Source: Trachythela sp. YZ-2020
Lineage: Eukaryota; Cnidaria; Anthozoa; Malacalcyonacea; Clavulariidae
Direction: 5' to 3'
DNA: 64,000 bases
NCBI GenBank assembly: GCA_016169945.1
Contig: JADLSH010000127.1
Span: 2,172,501-2,236,500, forward strand
Under the pieces are notes generated by a model. The model searched no databases. It worked only from the letters and a program-made list of their open reading frames with translations, and was not told the origin of the DNA. Shown piece by piece: positions 1 to 10,334 of the stretch; the first letter of the stretch is position 1; each line of letters begins with the position of its first letter. The position numbers were made by a program, and so were the translations under genes.

Positions 1-887
1 CAGCAGAGCTTGTAAAAGTTCCGGGTACAACGGTCCGGCCGGAATAAAGAACACCGCCTCAAGCAGAGTAGAATGCTCTTCGTCAGTCAGAGGCCGGGGG
101 TCCTCGGACAAAAGTGCCATTGTTAAAACCTTCTGAGTCTCGTAGTTCCCTTTAACAACCAAAGCTCCGACCAACCCTGACCATGTAGAAACATTTTGAT
201 GCGATCTTGACAAAGTAAGCTCGACTATGTTTCGGTGAGTTTCGCCGTCTGTTCGGGCAAGATAATGAAGGTCTTTAATACATTGTGATAGTTCGTTCTT
301 CTTTACGGAAGGATCCGAATAACATCGGAGAAGCTCGTAAAATGTTCGGGTAGGCTTCTTGGGGTTGCCGATATTCGACCACCGCAAGCGATTCACATCT
401 GCATAAGTTAGAGTATCTTGCTTGAGATTAGCCAATGAGAAGGCTGGATTCTCATCAGTCAACGACCTTTTATTCCGTCGAGGTTTGTTTGAACAGCTAA
501 GCAAGTTAAGGTGGCTCTCTCCGGATGCTTTGAAATCAAAATCGGGTTGGTTTTGAAAATCGGGGTTATTCAGCGGTCTTTTGTATGCTTTATCATCATG
601 TAAGTGAGAGAAATGCGTTCGCTTTACAGATTTGATAGCATTGTCCTCAATCTTTACAACAGAGTTGTACCGGCTTTTAACATGTTGTTTGCCCTCCACA
701 GGTCGCCCGTCTGCATGTCTCAAGTAATCATCGCCGCTCCATTGTTTTGTGAAGTCAACGTGAGTTGTGTTACGATGGTTGATGTCATAGTATGTCACGT
801 GGATACCAGAGTCGTCTTCCTCCTCGGTATGGAATGACGCCATCCTTAAATCTGGATGGAGCTTCAGATGAAAGGCACTAGCGACAC
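1..887 (-). CDS. Gene B left, exon 3 (5' part): LLTP helical domain
   Basis: The acceptor is CAG at 888-890 and the reading frame (phase 1 entry, first full codon GTC) stays open for 295 codons to the window edge. It encodes the acidic segment EEEDDSGIHVTYYD, a basic RNKR site followed by SLTDE, and an alpha-helical part starting near LTYADV, which matches the helical domain that follows the N-sheet in LLTP proteins. It aligns codon for codon with 53,771-54,657 on the other arm. It is cut by the window, so it has no usual ORF start or stop. Confidence 0.85.
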
Positions 888-3800
888 CTGGAAAGATTGA
901 AAGAAAGTTCTACGATAAAGACTTGTATTTTGAGCAAGAAGTTTGACTTCCCAGTGTGATTGCATGAAGAAACCTAAACTATTTATTTATACTGGATAAT
1001 TCTCTAAATTTTAAACTGTTCTTCCTAGAGGTCAAGTGAGGACAACCACTTATTAATCCAGTGGTACTTCAAGAAGAAACCAGGGTATCCAGAGAAAATC
1101 TACGAGTTTTGGTAGAGTTAAACTGAGAGCACTCTTCTCACATGCGAAATTATAGAAAAAAAACTGTATCCTGGACATAACTGGTTGCGACTACTTTTCT
1201 TTTTATACAAAATTTGCATACTCCTTATGATATATTCCCTGTTACAACATGTTGAGCTTTTTAACCCCCCACTTCCCCAACTCAATGTTGAGTTTGTGTC
1301 ATGGTAAATTGCCAAAAGTTGTTTGGGAGTTGTTCGCAACATTAAACTGGGGGAAAGGGGGTCATGAAGTTTGACTTGTCAATGTACATTAACTTTGCAA
1401 TATTTCGAGAAATGGTCTCAACCGTTATGTCCAAGATTGTAGCAGAAATCGTACGAGGAAGTTGAGGTTCAGTCAAATCCGGTTTCTGCTGTATGGAGGT
1501 TGAAAATCAAGAAGCACGAAAATAGAAAGTGAACGTCAAGACTCAAGAGGGCAGGATATGAAACTTATGCATGGCGCCACAAATCTTGTGCCAGAATGCA
1601 CGCTTTTCAAAATGATATTTCCCTCTCTTGTAACACATGGTTGAATACAGACGTTTTCTGACATGTGGCCGGATAGATTAAGTGTACATTGCAAGTAATT
1701 ACGCGCACATATTCCTTTTTTCTGCGAAGTGACGTACTTCCCCTTCTTGTACGATCGAGTAAAATTTGCCCGGAAAGATTGAGTGTGCATTATAAGTGTT
1801 TGTACCTAAATATGTCTGAGATATATGACACACTGCACGTCAGGACATCTGGCAAGATCGATAAGCTCAATTGATTAAAGAGATTGTTGGTACAGTGGCG
1901 TGCACCTCTGGGAATTGGCAGAAAATTTTAGAACTGATAGAGCTATCCAGTATAAATACAGTTAGTTTAGTTCAGGTTTCCTCCAGTAGTGACACTTGAC
2001 CAATAAGGAATGGCCCTTGTTGGACCTCTAGAGAGAACAGTTTACAACTGATAGAGCTATACAATTTGGTTTAAGGCCAAGTTACAGGGGGCAATTTTTG
2101 CTGCAACTTGCAACGCAATTTCTGCACAGAGTCATATTATGTAGAATTGTACGCAGAAAAAAACAGTGAACATGGCCCGCGTTTCACTCCACCGATATTA
2201 TCATTCATTTCTTTGTTGCATTCTGGGCATGTTTAGCAAGAAAAATATCGTCAAAGCAAAACGAGATTCATGCTCACAATTTCTCGGCGAATATACTTTT
2301 TACCTAACATCGCTCTGGGTCAGAAATTGCGTTGCAAGTTGCAGCAAAAATTGTCTCGTGTGAAGGTACGTTCACACGTTGCGATTTGTCGGGCCGATTT
2401 CAGATGCACGTTAATGATATTTGAAAAATACGTGGCAAACGTCATCTGGTGACATCATCAACTGAAAATATTCGTCATTAACATTCAGCAAAACCTAAAA
2501 TCGGCCCGACAAATCGCTGTGTGTGAACGTACCTTAACATGGCATTCAATTAGTATGTGTCCCTGATGCTGGTTTTCTAAAAATATCATGAACTCGAACA
2601 TGCATTTTACCTTTCTTCATTCCAACAAGGTCATGAGAATCATCATGTGGATAAAAAACATGAGTAATTTCTCCCTTGGAATCTTGAACGAAGAAAAACG
2701 GCTGTGATAGTTTTTCTTCCAAGTTATGGTCAACGACGTGTTTGATTGTTCGTCCGCCTCTCGTACGAATGACGCGCGGATGACGTAATTCAAGCTTGGT
2801 GACGTAAGCATCGTCCTCTGTCGAGTGACGGTCAAGCACTTCCAAGTTTACCTGGAAAAATTTCAAAATAATAACTTGATATAAGTTGAGTTTCATTAAC
2901 CTTTTCCTAATCTATAATCATTCATTATCCATACAAGATAGCTCTATCAGTTCTAACCACTGGTTCCAAACTGCTCTTCATAGAAGTCCAGCAAGGGTCA
3001 TGCTTATTGGTACAATATTACCAAAGAAGGAAACCTAAACTAAACTAACTCATGAAAAATATGAGTTTAACGTCATATGAAGGATATGAAATGCACTCAT
3101 AACTCTACAGATTTTGTGCTAGAAAACACGTTTCGAAAAATGCCAGTTGCCCTTCTTGAATGTACATAGTTGACTAAGCCCGGACCGACATTTTTCCGGA
3201 TAGATTGAGTGTGCATTGCAAGTGTTTATGTCTTAACATGTCTGAAAAGTGAGACACTGCACGTCGAGACATGTAACAAAGTGATGACCCTTCCAGAACC
3301 TACCAAGTTTAAATAAAGTCAGTTTAGCTTAGGTTTCCTTTTGCAGTAACACTGCAGGTTTCACCTTTACTAAATCTCTGGGGAGATACACGTCAAAACA
3401 TGTAACAAAGGGATGCATAACCTTTCCAGAACCTACCCAGTTCACATAAAGTTAGTTTAGCTTACGTTTCCTTTTGCAGTAACACTGGACGAATAAGGGA
3501 TTACCTTTATTGAACCTCTAAGGAAAACAGTTTAGCTGTTTAGTTACGACTGAATGATGCTGCGGTAAAATATTGATATAAAAATTACCATACGTCTGGA
3601 AAAGTTTCTCGGTAAAAATTTCAGAATTTTTTACGATTGCAACACAAGACATCTTTCAACACGCCCCAGTGTGTGGTTGGACGACAAACAAACTGCTTTT
3701 CCATTATTTCCAAAACACATCATTGAACTTTGCACGTGTGCTCAAGCTTTTTAGGAAAATTTCAACATAATTCATGGCACAATTCATTTACCAACACTTA

Positions 3801-6800
3801 GTGACAGTGACTGGGCCTAATTCATCTGGGGCTGTTTAACATGTCCGATGACATTATCTTTTGAAAATGCCAAAAATTATGAAAAATTGAAAATGACTAT
3901 GTACTAGTAGGGTCTATTTATTTCTGTATACTGACAGTTCTTAATATCAGTTCTATATTAATCTCCTTAGAAGTCCAGTAAGGGCCACGCGGACGTCACA
4001 TAAGGCCAAAAAAAATTATGTTTCTTGTCAGTGGGTTTGTGCAGAATTTGTTTTTTTAGCCAATCTTTTTTTTCTTAAGAGTTAATAAGGAGGCGCTTTT
4101 TTGGAGCAACGGGTGAGTATTTTTCTATTTTTTATAAAGTGTATAGTGATTTTTTATGCTTTTAATGCTAAACTGTCACCAAATTTGCAGGTTTAATAGA
4201 ATAAAATTTTTATTTAAGAGTACTTCATTTTGCAAGGATAGTGATGGAGAGGTGAAAGACACATGCACTAAGCCTAAGGAAAAGTCCTTTATAAGTAAGT
4301 GGTAAATCTAGTAAAGTATCGAAAGTAATTAAAACTGTGAACTTGACATTATTTTGTAGGTGTATGAAATATTCAAGTGTTTTTCAAGACTATTGTCTAA
4401 TTTAAAAACGGTCTCTTTTTGCCTTTTTTGGTAAGCTCTTGAATGAAACACCTATCGAAGAAATCATTATTCATTCTAATACAATGCAAACAATGACTGT
4501 TTATTTCTTGTTTTTCGTGCACCCACGCCCTCTAATCAGATGCAAAATACTATATGACACTCTTTGAAAAACCTGCTTTAAGCAATTTACAGAGCGCTTC
4601 AGCGCTAGGACAGGAAATTTCTGTCTCAAGAGGTGCTTACAAATACGTGCATGTAATCATGCTTACAAATACGTAGCCTGCGTGGCAGGCGTTCTGTTGT
4701 TGGGGAGGGAGTTTTGTTTAGAGCGCGCTCTATTTTTTTGAGAGCTAACTTCTCACCTAGCGCGCGCTCTCAAAAAAAAAGAGCGCGCTCTAAACAAAAC
4801 TCCCTCCCCAACAATAGAACGCCTGTCGTTACGTAATAAATACGTACTGCTAATCGTTTTCCTCTACCGACGTTTCTTTGTTGAAAATTGATGATAAATA
4901 GGGCTAATCTCACCGGCGGAAGTTAGGCTATATTTAATCAAAGTTTTGCATGAAAACTAACACGTTTTGATTTTGAAACATATACCGCATGTTCTGCATG
5001 TTAGGAATTCTTCTTGAACTTGGTCAACCGCTTTGCACAAGCACAGCATACAAGCAAACAAATTTTCATATATAGACTTGACTGCCAACTTACTCTATAC
5101 TTTATCATATACAATTTGAAATGCCACGGAATCGAACTATTTTAACTTTTCTCTACTCTAGACTGGTCAAAAGACTGAAATATTTGACGTCTCTAGCTAG
5201 GGCCTTCGCCTGAAATGTCGAAGATTAGATCAGTCTTAAGGTCTGTTCGCGCGATCCGATTTGTCGGATTCGATTCTCCTCCTGACGTATGTGATTTCAC
5301 ACAATACAGCAACAACTATACTTTTCGCCAGGTATGAGCCAATGGCCTTACTCTTGTCAGCAAATCCAGTAAATCACATACGTCAAGAGGAGAAAAGGAT
5401 TGAAACGGCCTTGAATCTTTTTGAGGTTGTTCTGACTTTGGCCCAAGACCAAAGCCATGACAGTAAAGATAGTGTTTACTCCTGGCTAACTATTTAATAT
5501 GAAAGCATACATGTAACATCGGATATTTTCATCGGATATTGAAAAAAATATTGCTATTTAAAGCTATTGCGAAATCGATAGACGTTGTGTGTTTTGAAAC
5601 AATTATATTTCCAAGCATACAATTTTGAAACAATTATATTTCCAATAATAGAATTTTGAAACAATTATATTTTTTATAGTTCCTACAAGGAACTCAATGT
5701 CGCAAGGAACTCAGGAGGCAGGAAGTTTTAGAATTTTTCAAAATAGAATTTCTTTGTATTGAAGTGTGGGGCTTGGGTTCGAGCCAGAACCTGTGCTTTG
5801 TGACATTAATTATTATTCTGGTTGTGACGAAGAAAGACAAGGAAACCAAATTTTGCAGTCAACGAACACCAAAGAACAACCATGTTTATATGTTCAACAA
5901 CTGTGTTGGTCAACCCATTTTGAAAAGAAATTGCTTAAACTGACCATTAATTCTGTAATAATATACTAATATTTGTGATTATTAAGATATCTAGAATTCA
6001 GCATACTAGTGTTACTAAGAGATGCTCTGGTATGGCACATAATATATCGATTGCACTCGAGAGTTCTTGATTTATGAAACGGTGTAATATCATTGCAATC
6101 GTGGCGCAGTCGTCAGAGCAACTGCCTTTCAACTCTGAGATTCTCACTCAAGAGTCAAAATATTCATGTGAAAAGAGTCAGTCAACACGGAAAGTTGTTC
6201 GTTTTCTCCGGGTAATCCGGTTTCCTCTCGCAAGGAATTTGACACTCGGTGGAATTTGACTGGATGGGTTAGGATATATAGAAGCGGTAACCTTCAATCA
6301 GCATTAGCTGCAGTCAATGAATACATATAAATGATATTAGTGCGAGTACGACAGATCGTTGTAAGTACCACATAGGCTTTAAAGATTTATAATATAATAG
6401 ATTACTTAAACAGTCAAAGTCAGGTCTGACACATGAGTAATGGGACATAAAGAAAACTCTTGGAACATCATGTATTTACAGTAAATTCAATTCAGTTTAG
6501 AAAATATATCTAGCACACACAGTCGAGTTTAAGATGAAATTGACTTCTTTAATTCATATGGTTCTATATTTGCATAGCAATATATTAGACGTTACGAACG
6601 ATTTGCATGAATACACTAACAAAAACTAAACTATAATTTATTCACACTAAACTGTTCTTCGTAGAAGTCTAGTAAGGGCAATCCCAACGAAAACCTGCGG
6701 TGTTTATAGTTAAGTCAAACTGGAAGCATTCTTCTTACACGTAGAAGAGGAGACAAATGCATATTACAAGAATCAAACCCCAGTCACAGAGGTATACATA

Positions 6801-7058
6801 ATAACACAGCAACACTAACATAACATATATAAACTACTGTATCAGTTAGCATAAAAAGCAATCTACAAAAATCTTCCAACATACCTTAGCGTTGATTTTA
6901 AAATTCAGTTCTTTGGTCGACCTTTCTCCACGATGAGTATGGACTTCGAGGTCATAATTATAGCTGCATTGCAATCCTGGATATATTTCCAAATGGGTCA
7001 CAGCATCTGTCAAATAGAACACAGAAAAAGCTTGTAGAAAAATTGCCAACACATGCAT
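1..7058 (-). CDS. Gene B, left copy (partial): secreted vitellogenin-type LLTP giant protein
   Basis: Three exons on the minus strand are visible: exon 1 at 6,885-7,058, exon 2 at 2,611-2,851 and exon 3 from 887 to beyond the left edge. Splice phases are 0, 1 and then open, exactly as in the right copy, and no stop occurs in the visible 1,302 coding bases. Exon 1 encodes a hydrophobic signal peptide starting MHVLAIFLQAFSVFYLTDA, followed by the start of a vitellogenin N-terminal beta-barrel. Exon 2 carries the FFFVQDSKGEITHVFYP segment typical of large lipid transfer proteins. The start is divergent from gene A, whose ATG lies 2.93 kb away at 9,989. The rest of the gene is outside the window. 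Confidence 0.85.
2079..2362. mobile_element. Foldback repeat (MITE-like)
   Basis: The segment GCTGCAACTTGCAACGCAATT near 2,099-2,121 is repeated inverted as TTGCGTTGCAAGTTGCAGC near 2,328-2,346, giving a hairpin-ended element. It abuts the next foldback element at 2,363 and is absent from the right arm. Exact ends and target duplication are unclear. Confidence 0.5.
2363..2535. mobile_element. 173-bp foldback MITE
   Basis: The ends are perfect inverted repeats: AAGGTACGTTCACAC at 2,363-2,377 and GTGTGAACGTACCTT at 2,521-2,535. A second inverted block, ATTTGTCGGGCCGATTT, lies inside with its complement near 2,500-2,516. It is present only in the left arm. I saw no clear target-site duplication. 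Confidence 0.7.
2611..2851 (-). CDS. Gene B left, exon 2: vitellogenin N-domain strand segment
   Basis: The exon is 241 nt, phase 0 in and phase 1 out, between acceptor CAG (2,852-2,854) and donor GTAAAA. It encodes about 80 residues including VTKLELRHPRVIRTRGGRT and FFFVQDSKGEITHVFYP, ending in GMKKG. The pattern of an aromatic-rich strand, a G-E-I turn and a final LKKG/MKKG is that of the vitellogenin N-terminal domain. The right-arm exon is the same length with a few substitutions. Confidence 0.85.
4686..4825. mobile_element. 140-bp foldback element rich in GAGCGCGCTC
   Basis: The 46-base arm starting CAGGCGTTCTGTTGTTGGGG returns inverted with one difference (ACAATAGAACGCCTG), with further GAGCGCGCTC palindromes inside. 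The style resembles foldback repeats I associate with anthozoan genomes. It is left-arm specific. No target duplication was identified. Confidence 0.7.
5232..5420. repeat. Inverted-repeat pair
   Basis: CTCCTCCTGACGTATGTGATTT near 5,276-5,298 is mirrored by AAATCACATACGTCAAGAGGAG near 5,371-5,393, with weaker pairing outside. It is probably a small foldback element; the boundaries are approximate. Confidence 0.45.
5591..5672. repeat. Three tandem copies of a ~29-bp AT-rich unit
   Basis: The unit TTTTGAAACAATTATATTTC recurs three times with short variable joins. It lies in the left intron 1 segment that is missing from the right arm. Confidence 0.7.
6095..6262 (+). mobile_element. tRNA-headed SINE, short subfamily
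   Basis: The head GTGGCGCAGTCGTCAGAGCA followed by a B-box-like stretch resembles a tRNA promoter. The body contains TTTTCTCCGGGTAATCCGGTTTCCTC, the same core as the main SINE family here, but the 3' part (ACTCGGTGGAATTTGACTGG) differs. The matching copy is at about 50,535-50,725 on the other arm. Confidence 0.6.
6640..6815 (-). mobile_element. Antisense copy of the main tRNA-headed SINE
   Basis: Reading the complement gives a head ending in a GGTTTGATTCTTG-type B box, then the core with AACACCGCAGG, then CTGTTC and the tail. The copy is truncated and diverged. Confidence 0.6.
6885..7058 (-). CDS. Gene B left, exon 1: signal peptide and start of LLTP domain
   Basis: The ATG at 7,058 opens 58 codons to donor AAG|GTATGT at 6,885. 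Residues 1 to about 20 are a hydrophobic signal peptide; the rest includes LEIYPGLQCSYNYDLEVHT, matching the first strand of vitellogenin N-terminal domains (F/YxPGxxYxYxY). The right-arm exon is the same length. The start was chosen because the signal peptide begins right at this ATG and the sequence upstream to about 7,440 is also conserved between arms. Confidence 0.85.
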
Positions 7059-7527
7059 TTCGTTGTTGGGTATAGCCTAAATAGGACAAGTATATTCAGA
7101 TGTGGCTAGTCCATCTCGAGCGCGTCGTTAAGCGAAAATGATTTGTACTTCAACTTCGGATTAGCAAATCTCGACAACATGAGAGGGGCGTGCTCTTCCT
7201 GTTTTTGTTCCCCCAGTCATTAATTCAAGGGACAAAAGGTATTTTTTGACTTTGACGTAAATACCCTCGAATCTGGCTGGCTCTGTGAAGCAGCAGTTCT
7301 CAGCTTGTACAGTCAACAAGCGTCATCACACACAGAATTGTCGCTGGGGCTCGGCTACAGAACCGACTAATTCGGAGACAAGCTAAAGAATAAAGGTAGG
7401 GATAACAGAGTTTTTAACTAGTAAATTTTATAACAAATAGAAATACGAACAAAATATGTCATGAGTTTTGAATGTCAGGGAATTTTAAACGTTTCTTAAA
7501 CCCATAAAACGGAACAAGAGGCATTAA

Positions 7528-7832
7528 TAGGCGTGTTGGTGTCACAGTGGTTAGTGCATGTGTCTTTCAACTCTGTGACCATAGTTCGATTCTGAATATA
7601 TGCAGTTGAATGGATAATTATAATTTCATCTCAGTCACATGTGAGAAGAGTCTGACTCTATCAAACACCGAAGCTTTTCTCCAGGTATACTGTGGTTTCC
7701 ACTGTAGTAACATTGAATCAATAAAGAATAGCCTTTACTGCATGCATGCACGACTTTTATATAGGAAGAACAGTTTAGACTAATAGTATAATATAGTGCT
7801 ATCCAGCGTAAGTTAGTTTAGTTTTAGTTTAG
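7528..7832 (+). mobile_element. Nearly full-length tRNA-headed SINE
   Basis: The head TGGTGTCACAGTGGTTAGTG (A-box-like) and GTTCGATTCTG (B-box) are followed by the conserved core and a tail reading CTATCCAGCGTAAGTTAGTTTAGTTTTAGTTTAG. This is one of the most complete copies in the window and shows the layout: tRNA head, core, 3' module, GTTTA-unit tail. Confidence 0.75.
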
Positions 7833-7874
7833 GACACTTGCACGGATGGAGTTGTTTGGTGTTGGTTTGTCTCT

Positions 7875-7989
7875 GAACTACCTGAAAAAGATTCAACGAC
7901 GTTTTATAATTTGAACACTATACTAATCTCCTGACGAAGAGCATTCGCTCGAAACCTCGAAGTGTAGTTAATCTTTCTCAGGTAGTTCA
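7875..7989 (+). repeat. Hairpin element with hammerhead-ribozyme-like core
   Basis: GAACTACCTGAAAAAGATT (7,875-7,893) pairs with AATCTTTCTCAGGTAGTTC (about 7,970-7,989) with one mismatch. Inside lies CTGACGA (7,931-7,937), a short stem GAGC-ATTC-GCTC, then GAAAC, fitting the hammerhead consensus CUGANGA-stem II-GAAA. The right arm retains the motif on its minus strand at 49,232-49,256 with a weaker stem II. Such motifs are known in Penelope-like and small non-coding retroelements; activity is not shown. Confidence 0.4.
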
Positions 7990-8004
7990 TACATTATAGT
8001 CATA

Positions 8005-8215
8005 TAGTGTTGCAACTCTCGCTCGCGTAGTCGCGTTTGACCGTCAACTCTCGTCGACTCTCGTCAACTTTATTGACCGGTACGCGTAGTAATATCCAGT
8101 CAACTCTCATGCAACTCTTGTTCTCGTTTGACCAGGGCATGAGAGTTGATAAAGCTCTCATGCAAACTCTCGCTTGCCAACTCTCATCAACTCTCATTCT
8201 CGTTTGACAAGGGCT
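8005..8215. repeat. CAACTCTC-type minisatellite
   Basis: Irregular repeats of TCAACTCTCATC / TCAACTCTCGTC interspersed with TTCTCGTTTGACC. A longer version lies at about 49,280-49,540 on the right arm. The ORF across it is a repeat artefact. Confidence 0.7.
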
Positions 8216-8606
8216 TTAATCAGTCTTCATATGTAATCTCTTGTATAAATACAATAAAAAATAGCATTTCGAAGCAGATAATTTCAATGTATATCAATTG
8301 TTCAAGCACTCAGCACTAGATACATCTATCTGTTCTTGTGTTTTCTTCATGACTTAGTGCAGGATTTTAAAAAATGCAAATGAATTCTTAAATCGAGAGT
8401 AAAAATCTTTTAATCCAGGTAGTAAGGAATATAAAGCTCTTTTAATCACTACAAAGAGAAAAGCTCGATATTTCACGACTTCCGTCTTCCCGGAAACCGA
8501 CTTTCAAGTGTTGGCATTTATTTGCTTTCTCCATATTAAGTTGAAAGTTGACAGTTGAAAGTAGACTTGCTCCACGTATGTCTCTCAAAGCAGTTTTTAT
8601 TTCGTA

Positions 8607-8774
8607 GACTTGCTACAAGTCTGTCTCTCAAAGGGGTTTCTATTTGGAAGTTATAAAGGGCGCGCGAAAATGCGGGCGGGAGTAATTAAAGCCGCATTTT
8701 CGCGCGCCCTTTTACCCTTTTATACTCCCAAATATAAACCCCTTTGGCTTTGAGAGACAGACTTGTAGCAAGTC
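8607..8774. mobile_element. 168-bp foldback element
   Basis: GACTTGCTACAAGTCTGTCT at 8,607 returns inverted at the other end, as do AAAGGGGTTT and GGGCGCGCGAAAATGCGG. The right arm has the homologous element at about 48,863-49,020, so it predates the duplication or haplotype split. Confidence 0.7.
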
Positions 8775-9039
8775 TAAGTTGAAAGTTGAAATATTATCTT
8801 GTGCGAATACTGTGAAAATAATGTATTATATCCGACCCTCTGATAATAGCAAGGAATAAAATGACAAATATTTTGGGTTGCACAATTGGCAAAACGAACA
8901 TACATACTTTACTCACTGTCCAAAGAGAATATATTTTTTTTCATCACAATATTTGCCAGTTGTCAGAAGTGGTGTTAACAATGTAATTCTTGCCTCTATA
9001 ATCTGCTTCCTAGAATATATATACAACACAATACTTTAA

Positions 9040-9200
9040 GGATTTGTAAACAAGGTACATCTACCAAACATCCCAGGTTTTCACCGGGACTCTGGTTTTC
9101 TCATGAAGTAAAATTGAACCTTCCAGGGAGAATAGTTTTTTAATAGAACTGATATACAGCTTTCCTGCAAAAAAGTTAGTTTAGTTTAGTTTAGTCACAA
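9040..9200 (+). mobile_element. Truncated SINE (3' portion)
   Basis: The core CATCCCAGGTTTTCACCGGG and the tail AAAGTTAGTTTAGTTTAGTTTAG are recognisable; the tRNA head is missing. Confidence 0.55.
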
Positions 9201-9988
9201 CTTATGACGTGTTGATAACCGGGATCATATATGCACAGGCCCTAAATCTCGTTTCCCAATACTAAATATACTATATTTTTCGCGCGAATCGACGTCTCCT
9301 TTGTCATAAGGACCTTTGGCTGACGTCCATACAGACAACGTAAAAATGTACATTCCACAGAAAAATGTCAGTGGCAAACGAAAACACTTATATTGGACGT
9401 GGAAGTCTTAATAAGAACAAACTAACGTCATAGGACATAGTCCTAAACTCCAAAATCATCCACGCAAAACTAATATTTTGACAAAACGTTTTGACATATA
9501 ACCGTCGAAGCCTCGAAGGGCCGATATCGGAGCTACTGCATGCAGGGTTGCATGTAACATAGTTAATACGACGACGAATTAAGGGCAGGGGGTTAGTAAC
9601 AGAATAGAAATGTAGTTTATTGTATTTGATCACTTGCTTCGCTTTGTGTCTTTAATGAAAGTATTTGAAATGTTAAGACAACAATAAGTTCCGAGGGTCG
9701 TCGGTGCGCAGTCATCAAAGCAAACGCCTTTCATCTAGATATGTTCGCAATAAATCACATTTAAATTTATCATATACTTTTAATGCACGCCATAGAAATT
9801 TCAAATGTTATATTATTAATGTTCTTCTAATTCCATTAGGTTATTTCATGAAAATTCAACAAAGGTCATAGCAAAAATTATACGAAAGTCAAAAAGAGTC
9901 CGAGAATCTGTGTACTTCACTAAGAAGCATATTCGAAAAAGGCCAACTCGACTCCGAACTACTCGATCTACGAAAATCCAGATCATAA

Positions 9989-10334
9989 ATGAAGCTCATT
10001 ACGTTATGCATCGCGCTCGCGATGTTCCAACAGGTCGGAGGGTTCATACGATTTCGTAGGCGGCGTAGACGTAACCCACCCCCAGCACCAGCACCAAAAA
10101 ACTGTGTACCAGGGGGTTGGTCAGGGTGGAGCGGGTGTACACACCTATGTGGCAATGCGGGCACCCAGACGCATTCTAGGGGGAAGAGTGTGACCGAGTG
10201 TTGTGGGGGAAGTTGTTCATATACATTCAGCGAGACCAGGGCGTGTAACAGAAACGCGTGTCGTAATGGCGGAAAACCGACTCATGGACGGTGCAATTGT
10301 AACGCAGGGTGGACTGGGACATGCTGTGAGAGGG
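9989..10334 (+). CDS. Gene A left, exon 1: signal peptide, TSP1, EGF
   Basis: The ATG at 9,989 begins a signal peptide (MKLITLCIALAMFQQVGGF). An Arg-rich then Pro-rich linker follows, then a TSP1 domain with GGWSGWSGC and CGNAGTQT, and a short EGF with CRNGGKP and CNCNAGWTGTCC. The exon ends in phase 1 at G|GTGGGT; the frame would otherwise stop 12 bases later at 10,346. The phase 1 exit matches the EGF exon at 11,344. A short stand-alone secreted peptide ending at 10,348, where AATAAA overlaps the stop, is a less likely alternative. Confidence 0.8.

Larger units (their letters stand above)
888..2610. other. Intron 2 of left gene B, enlarged by insertions
   Basis: The intron is about 1.3 kb longer than its right-arm counterpart (53,355-53,770). 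The homologous part is roughly 888-1,260 and carries an antisense SINE fragment at about 982-1,155. The extra DNA holds SINE tail fragments (about 1,905-2,060) and two foldback elements listed separately. No coding signal was recognised; short ORFs here are not supported. Confidence 0.7.
2852..6884. other. Intron 1 of left gene B
   Basis: This 4.0-kb intron holds SINE fragments in both orientations (about 2,928-3,060, 3,296-3,530, 3,910-3,985, 6,095-6,262, 6,640-6,815), a 140-bp foldback (4,686-4,825), another inverted pair (5,232-5,420) and three copies of a 29-bp AT-rich unit (5,591-5,672). Relative to the right arm, about 4,425-5,725 is extra DNA, and 3,310-4,300 is replaced on the right by a retrotransposon-bearing segment. 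No protein-coding signal was recognised. Confidence 0.65.
7059..9988. promoter_or_regulatory. Left divergent intergenic region between gene B and gene A
   Basis: The two genes start away from each other across 2.93 kb. The part next to gene B (7,059 to about 7,440) is well conserved with 49,830-50,209 and probably holds its promoter and 5' UTR. The middle contains a full-length SINE, a hairpin with a hammerhead-like core, a CAACTCTC minisatellite and a large foldback. No TATA box stands out beyond background AT-rich sequence. Confidence 0.5.

Noticed and set aside
7528..7600. Genuine tRNA gene
   Set aside because: A- and B-box-like stretches are present but no cloverleaf closes; the sequence continues into the SINE core and tail.
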